From Halarcobacter sp. (GTDB lineage Bacteria > Campylobacterota > Campylobacteria > Campylobacterales > Arcobacteraceae): a DNA stretch of 64,000 bases. The position numbers and the translations under genes were made by a program. A model generated the notes under the pieces. It ran no database searches. It was not told the DNA's origin and saw only the letters and a list, made by a program, of their open reading frames with translations. Positions 1 through 8,819 of the stretch are shown here, piece by piece; position 1 is the stretch's first letter; each line of letters starts with the position of its first letter. The DNA lies in contig NZ_OY780939.1 in assembly GCF_963675975.1 (NCBI RefSeq), forward strand, positions 1,798,001-1,862,000, read 5' to 3'.

Positions 1-333
1 ATCATATGAAGCTTTTGCTTTTGAAATCTCTTCTTGTCTGTAGCCATTTTCAAGCTTGTCTATTTGCGCTTTTTGCATTTTTATTTGAGCTTGAATTGCT
101 TTATAGTTTTGTTGGTATAAATCATCTTTTAAACTTGCTAAAGTTTGACCTTTTTTTACAGTTTGTCCTTCATCTAATGCTAGTTTATCAATTTTCCCTG
201 ATACTCTAAATCCTAGTGTTACTGTTCTTAAATCTACATTTCCGAAAAATTTAGTTGTTTCCTCTTTTTTAAAGCATCCTGTAAAAAGTATAAAAATAAT
301 AAATGATAGGGTATAAATAGTTATTTTTTTCAT
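1..333 (-). CDS. HlyD-family efflux adaptor lipoprotein (partial, N-terminal 111 residues)
   Basis: Reading the minus strand from the ATG at 333 gives an open frame that runs off the window edge. It begins with a hydrophobic signal and a lipobox ending LFTGC (Cys20), so it is probably a lipoprotein anchored in the periplasm. Next comes a biotinyl-lipoyl-like segment (EGQTVKKGQ) and then the start of an alpha-helical hairpin (ending NGYRQEEISKAKA), as in periplasmic membrane-fusion proteins that couple an inner-membrane pump to an outer-membrane channel. The closest style is the YbhG/YhiI type that partners ABC exporters. An AGGA ribosome site lies about 8 bases before the ATG. The pump genes would be outside the window. 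The family is fairly sure; the substrate is unknown. Confidence 0.8.
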   Translation of the reverse strand, partial: MKKITIYTLSFIIFILFTGCFKKEETTKFFGNVDLRTVTLGFRVSGKIDKLALDEGQTVKKGQTLASLKDDLYQQNYKAIQAQIKMQKAQIDKLENGYRQEEISKAKASYD

Positions 334-418
334 AAAAAAATCCTGTTTTGCGTAAGTGTATAATTATATCTAAAATGAGTTTATAAATGTAAAAAGTGAT
401 TATTAATGAAAGTTATAT

Positions 419-442
419 GATATGAGATAAAAATCTCATATC
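419..442 (-). terminator. Hairpin at the ferritin stop codon
   Basis: A perfect 10-bp stem (GATATGAGAT / ATCTCATATC) with an AAAA loop overlaps the stop codon of the ferritin gene. On the minus strand it is followed by only a weak T-rich stretch, so it is a plausible but not strong intrinsic terminator separating ferritin from the efflux adaptor gene. Confidence 0.5.
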
Positions 443-951
443 TATTTAGTTGTTGGGTCAGAAAAAACTCTAGTTGATAACTCTTTGTCTATTGTATAAA
501 GTCCATATCCATTGTCCCCAACTAATTTAATATGGTCTATAATCTCTTTTAAAGTAGCTTCCTCTTCTACTTGTTCTGTTACATACCACTGAAGTAAATT
601 ATATGTTGCATGGTCTTTTTCTCTCATAGCAATATCACTTAAGATATTTAAATTTTTTGACATTTTTTGTTCGTGGGCTAAAGCTTTTTTGAATACATCT
701 AATAAAGAATTGTATTCAACTTTTACTCCCTCAATTGAAGGTAGTTTTAATTCTACATCTTGGTCTTCTAAATATTTAAAAAGTTTCATTCCGTGGGCAA
801 TCTCTTCTTGGTATTGAATTAAAAACCAACTTGAAGAGCCATTAAAACCCTCTTTTGAACAGTATGCACTCATTCCAAGATATAGATATGCAGAGTGATA
901 CTCTTTGTTTAATTGCTCTATTAATGCTTTTTGTAATTCTTTACTAATCAT
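442..951 (-). CDS. ftn: Non-haem ferritin
   Basis: A 169-residue four-helix-bundle ferritin that oxidises Fe(II) at a di-iron ferroxidase centre and stores it as a mineral in the cytosol. The usual ferroxidase ligands are visible: Glu17 in the first helix, and Glu50 and His53 in the QEEIAHG motif, followed by later acidic residues in HEQKMSKN and TEQVEEEA. Length matches bacterial FtnA (about 165-175). The ATG at 951 has a GGAG ribosome site in the short leader. It is transcribed divergently from the pyrophosphatase gene, across a 150-bp gap with AT-rich promoter-like sequence (TTATAAC, TTATAC). No convincing Fur box was identified by eye. Identification is secure. Confidence 0.95.
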   Translation of the reverse strand: MISKELQKALIEQLNKEYHSAYLYLGMSAYCSKEGFNGSSSWFLIQYQEEIAHGMKLFKYLEDQDVELKLPSIEGVKVEYNSLLDVFKKALAHEQKMSKNLNILSDIAMREKDHATYNLLQWYVTEQVEEEATLKEIIDHIKLVGDNGYGLYTIDKELSTRVFSDPTTK

Positions 952-1103
952 ATTTGCTCCTTTTTTGTTTGTATAATTAGTTATAACAGATAAAAGCTAA
1001 TGATACGGTTACATTTATAACTTAGATAGCTTTTTAAAAGTAACATAACTATTTTTTAGATAAAATCCCAAAAATATTTTAAGAGTAATTTAAAAGGACA
1101 AAT

Positions 1104-2024
1104 ATGGCAATTTATACATGTGGGCATACTACACCTGATTCAGATTCTATCTGTTCAGCAATATCTTTAGCTTATCTTTTAAACAAGATTGGAAGAGAAG
1201 CTATTCCAGCTAGACAAGGAGCAGTATCTCCTGAGACTCAGTTTATTTTAGACAGATTTGGTTTTGAAGCACCAGAACTAAAAACTGAATTTGCTGGTTG
1301 TGAACTATTTATAACAGATTATTCAGATAGAGGACAAGCTCCTAAAGATTTAGATGAAGCTACAGTTGTTGGTATTGTTGATCACCATAAATTAGGAGAT
1401 ATTACAACTTCTACTCCTTTAGAGTGTTGGATTAGACCAGTTGGGTGTACAAATACAATTGTAAAAGAGATGTATGATTATCATGGTGTTGAAATTCCTG
1501 CAAATATTGCTGGGGTTATGCTGTGTGCGATTCTTTCTGATACAGTTATTTTCAAATCTCCTACATGTACAGAAATTGATATTAAAGCTGTTAGAGAGTT
1601 AGCTGCAATTGCTGGTGTTGAAGATTTTGGAGCACTTGGAATGGAGATGTTTAAAGTTAAATCAGCTGTTGAAGGTGTACCTGTTAGAGATTTAATATTA
1701 AGAGATTATAAACCATTTGATATGCATGGTAGAAAAGTTGGAATTGGTCAATTAGAAGTTATTGATTTAGCTATTTTTGATTCAGTAAAAGATGAACTAC
1801 AAGCTGATTTAGAAAAACTAAGAGAAGAGGAAGGTCTTCATACAGCTTGTTTACTTTTAACAGATATTATGAAAGAGGGAAGTGAAATTTTAGTGTCAAG
1901 TACTGATTCTTCAGTTTTTGAAAAAGCTTTTGATTGTAAACTTGATAACAACAAAGTTTGGTTAGATGGTTGTTTATCAAGAAAAAAACAAATTATCCCT
2001 TTCTTAGAACCTGCATTTGCATAA
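1104..2024 (+). CDS. ppaC: Manganese-dependent inorganic pyrophosphatase (family II)
   Basis: A 306-residue DHH-superfamily enzyme that hydrolyses pyrophosphate to phosphate in the cytosol, pulling biosynthetic reactions forward. Metal ligands of the family are in place: His8, Asp12 and Asp14 in HTTPDSDS, an Asp in FITDYSD, and the DHH motif (DHHKLGD) near residue 93. The C-terminal DHHA2 domain ends with the substrate-binding SRKKQ motif near residue 294. Length is typical (about 305-310). The start is the ATG at 1104 with AAAGGA 8 bases upstream. It is monocistronic, followed by a strong terminator. Confidence 0.96.
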   Translation: MAIYTCGHTTPDSDSICSAISLAYLLNKIGREAIPARQGAVSPETQFILDRFGFEAPELKTEFAGCELFITDYSDRGQAPKDLDEATVVGIVDHHKLGDITTSTPLECWIRPVGCTNTIVKEMYDYHGVEIPANIAGVMLCAILSDTVIFKSPTCTEIDIKAVRELAAIAGVEDFGALGMEMFKVKSAVEGVPVRDLILRDYKPFDMHGRKVGIGQLEVIDLAIFDSVKDELQADLEKLREEEGLHTACLLLTDIMKEGSEILVSSTDSSVFEKAFDCKLDNNKVWLDGCLSRKKQIIPFLEPAFA

Positions 2025-2052
2025 AAAGAAGACAGTTTTCTGTCTTCTTTTA
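2024..2052 (+). terminator. Intrinsic terminator after ppaC
   Basis: The stem AAAAGAAGACAG pairs perfectly with CTGTCTTCTTTT around a TTTT loop, and the downstream arm doubles as the T-tract. It directly follows the ppaC stop codon. Confidence 0.85.
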
Positions 2053-2183
2053 AATAAAAAACTACTTATAATCTAAAAAAATATTTTTATCTGTTTTAAT
2101 AATCTTTTTAATTTTTATATTTAAATTATACTAATTTGATATGAAATAACTTTTTTTGGACTATTATCTATATAATGTTACTA

Positions 2184-2227
2184 AAGGTTATTTAATAAAT
2201 AATATTATAAATAGTAAAAATAACCTT
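2184..2227. repeat. Inverted repeat upstream of the CxxCH GGDEF-EAL gene
   Basis: Perfect 10-bp arms AAGGTTATTT (2184-2193) and AAATAACCTT (2218-2227) are separated by 24 bp of A/T and lie 70-113 bp before the start codon. With a flanking CTA/TAG the symmetry nearly extends outward. It could be an operator or an RNA hairpin. There is no T-tract, so it is not an obvious terminator. Function unknown. Confidence 0.4.
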
Positions 2228-2296
2228 AGAGTTTAAAACTTTATTAAAAGTTTAAATTTAGTAAAATATATGAATTAATCATTTTTAGGAACTTTT

Positions 2297-4843
2297 ATGC
2301 AAATTAAAACACTCAAAAACTATTTTCGTGTCGCAATGGTAAGTATTACATTTTCATTATTTTTAGTTTTTTATCTTTTTTCATCTTATATTCATACAAA
2401 TTTAGCAATTCAAGAGAATCAGAAAATATCAGAAGCCTTATCAAAACAAGTTTTTAATTCTATGTATCAAGTTATGAGACAAGGATGGAGTAGGGAGCAA
2501 TTACAAGATTTTATAAATGTTACAAAAAATTCTTTTGAGGGAAGTTCATACTCTGTAGATATTTACAGAGGTCAAAAAGTTGAAGGTTTATTTGGGAAAA
2601 TTGAACAAGGAAAAATTACTGAAGATATAAAAAAAGTATTTGAAACAAAAGAGAAACTTTTTGAATCTGATGAAAAATCAATGCAAAGCGTATTACCTAT
2701 AATTGCCAAAAATGAGTGTTTACAGTGTCATACAAATTCAAAAGAGGGTGATGTTTTAGGAGCAGTTAAAGTTGATTATAATTTTGAAGAGATAGTTGAT
2801 TCAACACAAAGTAAATATTTACTTTTTTCTTTGATTATACTTCCAATTATGTTTTTAATAGCTTATTATATCTCTTTAAAAATACTAAAAAGAATCAATT
2901 TTGCTATAGAAAATTTTAAAGACAAAATAGAAAATGTAAACTCTGTAAAAGATTTTAAAAATATTGATACAACTCACGCAAAAGATAGTTTCAAAGAGTT
3001 TGAACAAATTATGGCAGGATTAGACACTTTAAGTGGCAAATTAAAAAATATTGCAGTTGATAAAAGTATATTAGAGTTTGAAGTTAAACTTTTAGATAAG
3101 ATGGTTATTACGTCTGATATTATCAAAGATTGGAAAGAGTATATTAAGGATTTATTACATGAAATCCACAATGTTTTACCTGTTTATTGTTTAATTACTA
3201 TATTTAAAACAGATGAAGAAAACTATGAGATAGAGATATTTTGGCTTGGTAAACCTGATGAAAATATAAAAAAACATCTTGAAGAAACAGCAATTAATAT
3301 GATTACTCAGTACCACAATATGACAGTTATTGATTATTCTTTAAAACATAATATTTCAACTGAAGAACATGATTTAGTATTAACAATTGATGATATTGAA
3401 CATGAAGCGAAATCTATACTTTTAGATGCTCCAAGAATTGGTGGAATAGTAGGACTTGGTATTCAATCAAATACTGAAAAAGACTCGATTCATTCTATCG
3501 TTATTGATTCTATTTTAACTACTCTTTTAAATTTAGTTGGATCAATTAAAGCAATCAACAAGTATACAGAAAATCTTGAATTTTATGCAACAAGAGATCC
3601 TTTAACTGGACTTTTTTCTCAAAGGGTATTTAGAGATCTACTTCATTATGAGATAAAAAGAGCAGCAAGACATGAATATAAATTTGGTGTTTTAGTTATA
3701 GATTGTGATAATTTTAAACCTATAAATGATACTTATGGCCATAGTTTTGGTGATGACTTTTTAGTAGAGTTTGCTAATCTTTTAGAGGCTTCAAAAAGAG
3801 ATGAAGATATACTTTCTAGATATGGTGGTGATGAGTTTACTTTAATCTTACCCGAAAGTACAGAAAAAGAAGTATATACTGTTGCATTAAGAATACTTGA
3901 AAAAGTAGAGAAGTTAGAAATTGATGCTCCTGATGGTACAAAAGTTGGAGTGACTGTATCTATTGGAATGGCTATTTATCCAGACCATTCTACAGAACCA
4001 AAAGAGTTATTTAATATAGCAGATGGGATGATGTATGAAGCAAAAAATCAAGGTAAAAACTCTATTAGATTCCCAAGTGAATACGATATAGAAAAAATCC
4101 ATCAAGATATAGAAGATAAATCTATGATAGTTCTTGATGCAATTAAAAATGAAAAAATAATTCCTCACTTCCAACCAATTATGAATACCTCTACTAATAC
4201 AATTGAGATAAATGAATTACTTATGAGAATTGAGGTTGAAGATGAAGTATTAACTGCTGGTAAATTTATTGAGACAGCTGAATCTTTAGGTATTGTTCAT
4301 AAAATGGATTATTTAGTAATAGAAAAGGCATTTAAGAAAATTAATGAAACAAATTATAAAGGATTATTATTTGTTAATCTTTCTCCAAAAGCACTTATAA
4401 TAGGGGAATTTATTGAAAAAATTGTAAATCTTACTCATGTTTATAATATTGATAAAAAGAATATTGTATTTGAAATAACTGAGCGTGAAACTGTAAAAAG
4501 TTTTTCATTACTTGAAAAATTTGTTCAAAATCTTAAAATGGAAGGTTTTAGTTTTGCAATTGATGATTTTGGTTCAGGATTCTCAACTTTCCATTATGTA
4601 AAAAAATTCCCAATTGATTATATTAAAATTGATGGTGACTTTATTATTAATATATATAAAGATGAAAAAGATTTAGCTTTTGTAAAATCAATTGTGGCAT
4701 TAGCTAAGGAGTTAAAAGTATTTACAATTGCAGAGTTTGTTGAAGATGAAAAAATATTAGAGTTTCTAAAAGAGATTGAGGTTGATTATGCGCAAGGCTT
4801 CTATATAGGTAAACCTGCTCCTGAATTATCAACTAAACTATAA
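2297..4843 (+). CDS. Membrane GGDEF-EAL protein with periplasmic CxxCH sensor
   Basis: An 848-residue c-di-GMP signalling protein. Order: transmembrane helix near residues 12-34, a periplasmic region with a single haem-c-type motif CLQCH near residue 141 (DUF3365/Tll0287-like), a second helix near 173-194, a HAMP-like/GAF-like linker, a GGDEF domain, and an EAL domain. The cyclase motif RYGGDEF (510-514) is intact and preceded by the RxxD product-inhibition site. In the EAL domain the signature reads ELLMR instead of EALLR, but NLSP, EITE, DDFGSG, the KIDG lysine and AEFVE are kept, so phosphodiesterase activity is possible. It sits 2 bp before an AraC gene. Sensing of redox, O2 or NO through a haem is inference. 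Confidence 0.9.
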   Translation: MQIKTLKNYFRVAMVSITFSLFLVFYLFSSYIHTNLAIQENQKISEALSKQVFNSMYQVMRQGWSREQLQDFINVTKNSFEGSSYSVDIYRGQKVEGLFGKIEQGKITEDIKKVFETKEKLFESDEKSMQSVLPIIAKNECLQCHTNSKEGDVLGAVKVDYNFEEIVDSTQSKYLLFSLIILPIMFLIAYYISLKILKRINFAIENFKDKIENVNSVKDFKNIDTTHAKDSFKEFEQIMAGLDTLSGKLKNIAVDKSILEFEVKLLDKMVITSDIIKDWKEYIKDLLHEIHNVLPVYCLITIFKTDEENYEIEIFWLGKPDENIKKHLEETAINMITQYHNMTVIDYSLKHNISTEEHDLVLTIDDIEHEAKSILLDAPRIGGIVGLGIQSNTEKDSIHSIVIDSILTTLLNLVGSIKAINKYTENLEFYATRDPLTGLFSQRVFRDLLHYEIKRAARHEYKFGVLVIDCDNFKPINDTYGHSFGDDFLVEFANLLEASKRDEDILSRYGGDEFTLILPESTEKEVYTVALRILEKVEKLEIDAPDGTKVGVTVSIGMAIYPDHSTEPKELFNIADGMMYEAKNQGKNSIRFPSEYDIEKIHQDIEDKSMIVLDAIKNEKIIPHFQPIMNTSTNTIEINELLMRIEVEDEVLTAGKFIETAESLGIVHKMDYLVIEKAFKKINETNYKGLLFVNLSPKALIIGEFIEKIVNLTHVYNIDKKNIVFEITERETVKSFSLLEKFVQNLKMEGFSFAIDDFGSGFSTFHYVKKFPIDYIKIDGDFIINIYKDEKDLAFVKSIVALAKELKVFTIAEFVEDEKILEFLKEIEVDYAQGFYIGKPAPELSTKL

Positions 4844-4845
4844 TA

Positions 4846-5631
4846 GTGGAAACTATTGTTTTTAAAAATAAAGCTCTACCTTTTGTAGAGCTTAGATATG
4901 TAAAAGAGATACCTGCTTGCTCAAAAAAACATCTGCATAAAGAGCTTACTTTTACTGCAATAAAAAAAGGTCAATTAAATATAGAATTTAATGAAAACAA
5001 TTTTTTACTAGATGTTGGTGAAATAGTATTAATCAATAAAGATATTGTTCATTGTGCTACTTTGAACAGAAGTTCTAAAGATGGATATGTATTATATTTA
5101 GATGAAGAGTTTTTGATTGAAAATAGTTTTTCTTTTCCAAAAAGATATGAACATCTAAAACAAAAAGATTTATATGAAAGATTTATTTTCTTTTGTGATT
5201 CTTTATTGGATAAAAATATATCTTTAATAGAAAAAAAAGAGTTACTATATCTTTTTTGTTTGGATATTTTTACATCAAAATCAAATGATAAAAAAGATGA
5301 AGAAAATCAAAATCTATCATCACAAATTAAAGAGTATCTAGATGAAAATTTTTTGGAAGAAATCTCTTTAGACGATTTATCAAGAAGGTTTGGGATTACA
5401 GAAGTTCATCTTATACGAGTTTTTAAAAAAAGTTTTGGTTTACCTATTCATTCTTATATACTTAACAAAAAAGTTCATTTGGCAAAAGAGTTGTTACTTT
5501 CAAAAGCACCTATTGTCGAAGTTGCATTAAAAAGTGGTTTTTTTGACCAAAGCCATTTGAATAGATGTTTTAAAAGGGTTTTTCAAATAACTCCAAAGCA
5601 GTTTCAAAAAAATATTTTAGATAAATGTTAA
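4846..5631 (+). CDS. AraC-family transcriptional regulator
   Basis: A 261-residue regulator with an N-terminal cupin-like effector domain (KHLHKELTF near residue 30) and a C-terminal double helix-turn-helix starting near residue 170, ending in the classic segment SGFFDQSHLNRCFKR then TPKQFQ. The start is a GTG two bases after the preceding stop codon, with no clear ribosome site, which suggests translational coupling to the GGDEF-EAL gene. The effector is unknown. It lies upstream of the leuA-like gene in the same orientation, so it might control either neighbour, but nothing in the sequence proves this. Confidence 0.88.
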   Translation: METIVFKNKALPFVELRYVKEIPACSKKHLHKELTFTAIKKGQLNIEFNENNFLLDVGEIVLINKDIVHCATLNRSSKDGYVLYLDEEFLIENSFSFPKRYEHLKQKDLYERFIFFCDSLLDKNISLIEKKELLYLFCLDIFTSKSNDKKDEENQNLSSQIKEYLDENFLEEISLDDLSRRFGITEVHLIRVFKKSFGLPIHSYILNKKVHLAKELLLSKAPIVEVALKSGFFDQSHLNRCFKRVFQITPKQFQKNILDKC

Positions 5632-5662
5632 TTTTGTACAAGATTTAATTTTATTATTTCTC

Positions 5663-5668
5663 TATACT
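5663..5668 (+). promoter_or_regulatory. Candidate -10 element (TATACT) before the uORF/leuA
   Basis: TATACT lies 33 bp before the uORF start, preceded by T-rich sequence as is usual for Campylobacterota sigma-70 promoters, which often lack a clear -35 box. A TTGTAC at 5634-5639 is 23 bp away, too far for a standard -35. Confidence 0.4.
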
Positions 5669-5695
5669 TTTATAAATTTTAAAAGGAGAGAATAT

Positions 5696-5749
5696 ATGAT
5701 AAATAACTTTTTTAATACAATAATCTACAAAAACCATCTCTTCCTCTAA
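5696..5749 (+). CDS. Putative leader peptide (17 aa) upstream of leuA
   Basis: A short ORF (MINNFFNTIIYKNHLFL) has a near-ideal ribosome site (AAAAGGAG at 5681-5688, 7 bases before ATG) and ends 56 bp before the leuA start. Its last codons are CTC TTC CTC. CTC is uncommon for Leu in this AT-rich sequence, and branched-chain leader peptides typically place such codons near the end. The pyrimidine run at 5737-5747 can pair with the ORF's own AGGAGAGA and perhaps with the GGAGA before leuA, so translation of the ORF could expose or hide the leuA start. No classical attenuator with a T-tract is visible. A leader role is inference. Confidence 0.45.
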   Translation: MINNFFNTIIYKNHLFL

Positions 5750-5805
5750 TTCTTACTTAACTTAACAAATACAATCAACAATAATTTTACAATTTGGAGA
5801 ATAAA

Positions 5806-7107
5806 ATGAAATTTAAAAAATATAGACAATATCCTATTGTCCAAAATTTTAATAGAACTTGGCCAGATAATCAAATAGAAAATGCACCAATATATTGCAG
5901 TGTTGATTTAAGAGATGGCAATCAAGCATTAGTAAATCCTATGGGAATAACTGAAAAGTTAGAGTATTTTAATACTTTAATAAAAATGGGTTTTAAACAA
6001 ATTGAAGTAAGTTATCCAAGTGCTTCACAAACTGATTTTGATTTTACTAGAAAACTGATTGAAGAGAATCTAATTCCCGATGATGTTTTTATACAAATCC
6101 TAATACCTGCCAAAAAAGAGTGGATAAAAAAAAGTGTTGAAGCTATGAAAGGGGTAAAAAATGGAATATTTCATTTATATAATCCAACAAATGAGTTTCA
6201 AAAAAAAGTAGTCTTTAAAAAATCAGATGAAGAGATTATTTCAATGGCTGTTGAGGCAATGGTATATTTAAAACAATTAACAAAAGATTTTGAAGGAAAT
6301 GTCATTTATCAGTATTCTCCTGAGAGTTTTTCTCAAACAGATTTAGGTTTTGCTTTAGAGATATGCAACAGTGTAATTAAAGTTGTTGAACCTACACCTA
6401 ATCAAAAAATGATAATAAATCTTCCAAACACTTTAGAGTCTTGTACTGCTAATATATATGCAGATAGAATTGAATGGATGAGTAGTAATTTAAATTATAG
6501 AGATTCAATAATCTTAAGTGTTCATCCACATAATGATAGAGGCACATCAGTAGCTTCAGCAGAGTTAGCCATATTAGCAGGAGCACAAAAAGTAGAAGGT
6601 ACTTTGTTTGGAAATGGTGAAAGGGCAGGGAATTTGGATTTGGTTAATTTCGCTTTTAATATTTATTCCCAAGGGATTAATCCTAATCTTGATTTATCAT
6701 TTATTGATGAAGTAAAAAAAATGTATGAAAAAAGAACAAATTTAAATATTCATTCAAGACACCCTTTTGTTGGAGATATGATATTTACAGCATTTAGTGG
6801 TGGACATCAAGATGCAATAAAAAAAGGAATTGATTTTTATAGAAAAGAAAACTGTAAAGAGTGGAATGTTCCATATTTGTTAATTGATCCAAAGGATATA
6901 AACAGAGGTTATGAAGATGTTATTAGAGTTAATTCACAATCTGGAAAAGGTGGAGTGAAATTTATAATTGAAGAGTTTTTTTCAACAAAATTATCAAATG
7001 AAGAATCAATTAAATTTGGACAAATTATTAAGTTGTTAAGTGATAAATTACAAAGAGAATTAACAAAAGATGAGATAATCTCTGCATATAAAAGTGAGAT
7101 GAAATAA
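5806..7107 (+). CDS. leuA: 2-Isopropylmalate synthase-like enzyme lacking the regulatory domain
   Basis: The 433-residue protein resembles the catalytic part of the long LeuA type found in actinobacteria and proteobacteria, which condenses acetyl-CoA with 2-oxoisovalerate in leucine synthesis. Visible motifs are VDLRDGNQ (near 34), HPHNDRGT (near 240), GNGERAGN and RVNSQSGKGGVKF. The usual protein is about 550-560 residues with a C-terminal LeuA-dimer allosteric domain. This one stops just where that domain should begin. The ATG at 5806 has GGAGA 6 bases upstream and is preferred over an in-frame TTG at 5794 that overlaps that ribosome site. Loss of leucine feedback, or a related substrate, are both possible. 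Confidence 0.85.
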   Translation: MKFKKYRQYPIVQNFNRTWPDNQIENAPIYCSVDLRDGNQALVNPMGITEKLEYFNTLIKMGFKQIEVSYPSASQTDFDFTRKLIEENLIPDDVFIQILIPAKKEWIKKSVEAMKGVKNGIFHLYNPTNEFQKKVVFKKSDEEIISMAVEAMVYLKQLTKDFEGNVIYQYSPESFSQTDLGFALEICNSVIKVVEPTPNQKMIINLPNTLESCTANIYADRIEWMSSNLNYRDSIILSVHPHNDRGTSVASAELAILAGAQKVEGTLFGNGERAGNLDLVNFAFNIYSQGINPNLDLSFIDEVKKMYEKRTNLNIHSRHPFVGDMIFTAFSGGHQDAIKKGIDFYRKENCKEWNVPYLLIDPKDINRGYEDVIRVNSQSGKGGVKFIIEEFFSTKLSNEESIKFGQIIKLLSDKLQRELTKDEIISAYKSEMK

Positions 7108-7192
7108 AAAGTATTTTTATATTATTACAAATTGATATATTTTAAACTTTTTATATATTTTTATTATAAGATAATAAAAAAGTTGGAATAAA

Positions 7193-8266
7193 ATGGCAGA
7201 GCAGTTAAAAAATGTTTATACTTTAAAATATATTGAAAATTTAGCTAATAAAATAAAAGAAAATTGTAATAGCTTTGATACAATAAATTTTATCAATGAT
7301 ATATTTGATAACACTTGGGAAGGTTTAGAACTAAAACAAAGGATGAGACATATTGTTTTTGTTTTAAACAAATATCTTCCTTTTTCCTATGCAAAACAAC
7401 TTGAAGTTTTAAAGCCAGTATCAAAAGATTTTACTGGCTTTGAGGCTATGTTTTTTCAAGATTTTGTAGAAGTTTATGGATTAGATGATTTTGAAAACTC
7501 TATGAAAGCATTAGAGGTTTTTACTCAAGATTCAAGTAGTGAATTTGCTATAAGACAGTTTATTATTAAATATGAAAATCAAACAATGAATCAAATGAAA
7601 ATTTGGGCAAAATCTTCAAATGAACATTTAAGAAGATTGGCTTGTGAAGGGTGTAGACCTAGGCTTCCTTGGGCTATTGCTTTACCAACTTTTAAAGAAA
7701 ATCCTACTAAAGTTTTAGAAATCATCGAAATACTTAAAAATGATACAAGTAAATATTTTCAAAAAAGTGTTGCAAACAATCTAAATGATATCTCAAAAGA
7801 TAACCCAAAATTAGTTATTGAGTTTTTGAGTAAAAATTTAGGAAAAAACAAAAGCCTTGATTGGATTTGTAAACATGCAGCAAGAACACTTCTAAAAAAT
7901 GGAAATAAAAAAGTATTAGAGTTGTTTGGATATGTAAAATCTTCACATATAAAAATTATAGATTTTGTATTAGATAAAGATGTAAAACTCTCAGAAGATT
8001 TGAATTTCTCTTTTAAACTAAGTAGTTTTGAAACTCTTGGTAATGTTAGAGTTGAATATATGATTTATTATAAAAAATCAAACAACACACATAATAAAAA
8101 AGTTTTTATGATTAGTCAAAATGAAATAAAAACAAAAGAGAAATTATTTACAAAAAAACAAAGTTTTAAAGATATGACCACAAGAAAACATTACAAAGGG
8201 TTACACTTTATCTCAATTGTTGTAAATGGGGAAGAAAAGATAAAAAAGGAATTTAATTTACTATGA
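7193..8266 (+). CDS. HEAT-repeat DNA alkylation repair protein (AlkC/AlkD-like)
   Basis: A 357-residue, all-helical protein resembling AlkC/AlkD-type DNA glycosylases, which remove alkylated bases such as 3-methyladenine and 7-methylguanine. Features of the family include the conserved segment around [11 protein letters not shown] near residue 157, followed by repeated helix pairs ([27 protein letters not shown]). An extra C-terminal beta-rich part (residues 275-357) resembles the Ig-like tail seen in some AlkC proteins. The ATG start has a weak GGAA ribosome site. It overlaps the following ybaK-like gene by 4 bp (ATGA), so the two are co-translated. Confidence 0.8.
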   Translation: MAEQLKNVYTLKYIENLANKIKENCNSFDTINFINDIFDNTWEGLELKQRMRHIVFVLNKYLPFSYAKQLEVLKPVSKDFTGFEAMFFQDFVEVYGLDDFENSMKALEVFTQDSSSEFAIRQFIIKYENQTMNQMKIWAKSSNEHLRRLACEGCRPRLPWAIALPTFKENPTKVLEIIEILKNDTSKYFQKSVANNLNDISKDNPKLVIEFLSKNLGKNKSLDWICKHAARTLLKNGNKKVLELFGYVKSSHIKIIDFVLDKDVKLSEDLNFSFKLSSFETLGNVRVEYMIYYKKSNNTHNKKVFMISQNEIKTKEKLFTKKQSFKDMTTRKHYKGLHFISIVVNGEEKIKKEFNLL

Positions 8267-8730
8267 CACCAGCAGTAAATCTACTTAAAAAAAATAAAAT
8301 AAAATTTGAAATACACAAATATGACCATGACCCAGACAATACAGATTTTGGAAAAGAGGCTGTTGAAAAGCTAAATTTGGATGCTAATAGAGTTTTCAAA
8401 ACACTTCTTACAGAATTAACTCCAAAAGAGTTAGTAGTTTGTGTTATACCTGTATCAAAAATGTTAAGCTTAAAAGATGTTGCATCAACTTTTGGTGTAA
8501 AAAAAGCACAAATGGCAAATAAAGATGAAGCTCAAAAAGTAACAGGTTATTTACTTGGTGGAATTTCACCTTTAGGTCAAAAGAAGAGGCTTAAAACAGC
8601 TATTGATAAAAGTGCATTTGAGTTCGATACTATCTATATTAGTGGTGGAAAAAGAGGTTTGGATATTGAAGTTAATCCAAATGATTTAAAAAAGTTATTA
8701 AATGCCAAAGAAGAAAAAATAAGCACTTGA
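8263..8730 (+). CDS. ybaK: Cys-tRNA(Pro)/Cys-tRNA(Cys) deacylase, YbaK/EbsC family
   Basis: A 155-residue trans-editing enzyme that hydrolyses misacylated Cys-tRNA(Pro) in the cytosol. It has the family pattern: an N-terminal segment [23 protein letters not shown], the region containing VFKTLL, and the C-terminal [10 protein letters not shown] and [11 protein letters not shown] motifs. Length matches YbaK (about 155-160). The ATG overlaps the stop of the DNA repair gene, so expression is coupled. Confidence 0.93.
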   Translation: MTPAVNLLKKNKIKFEIHKYDHDPDNTDFGKEAVEKLNLDANRVFKTLLTELTPKELVVCVIPVSKMLSLKDVASTFGVKKAQMANKDEAQKVTGYLLGGISPLGQKKRLKTAIDKSAFEFDTIYISGGKRGLDIEVNPNDLKKLLNAKEEKIST

Positions 8731-8819
8731 TATAAATTATATACTTGTATATTATTTTAACAAATCTTTAATCTTTTAAGAGTAGTATTATTGTAAATAT
8801 ATTAAAAAAAGGATTTACA

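Noticed and set aside
6-209. Leu/Phe-rich 67-codon frame at the left edge
   Set aside because: It is antisense to the HlyD-type lipoprotein fragment, whose lipobox and lipoyl motif make the minus strand the coding one.
5634-5668. TTGTAC and TATACT as a standard -35/-10 pair
   Set aside because: The spacing is 23 bp, too long; only the -10-like element was kept.
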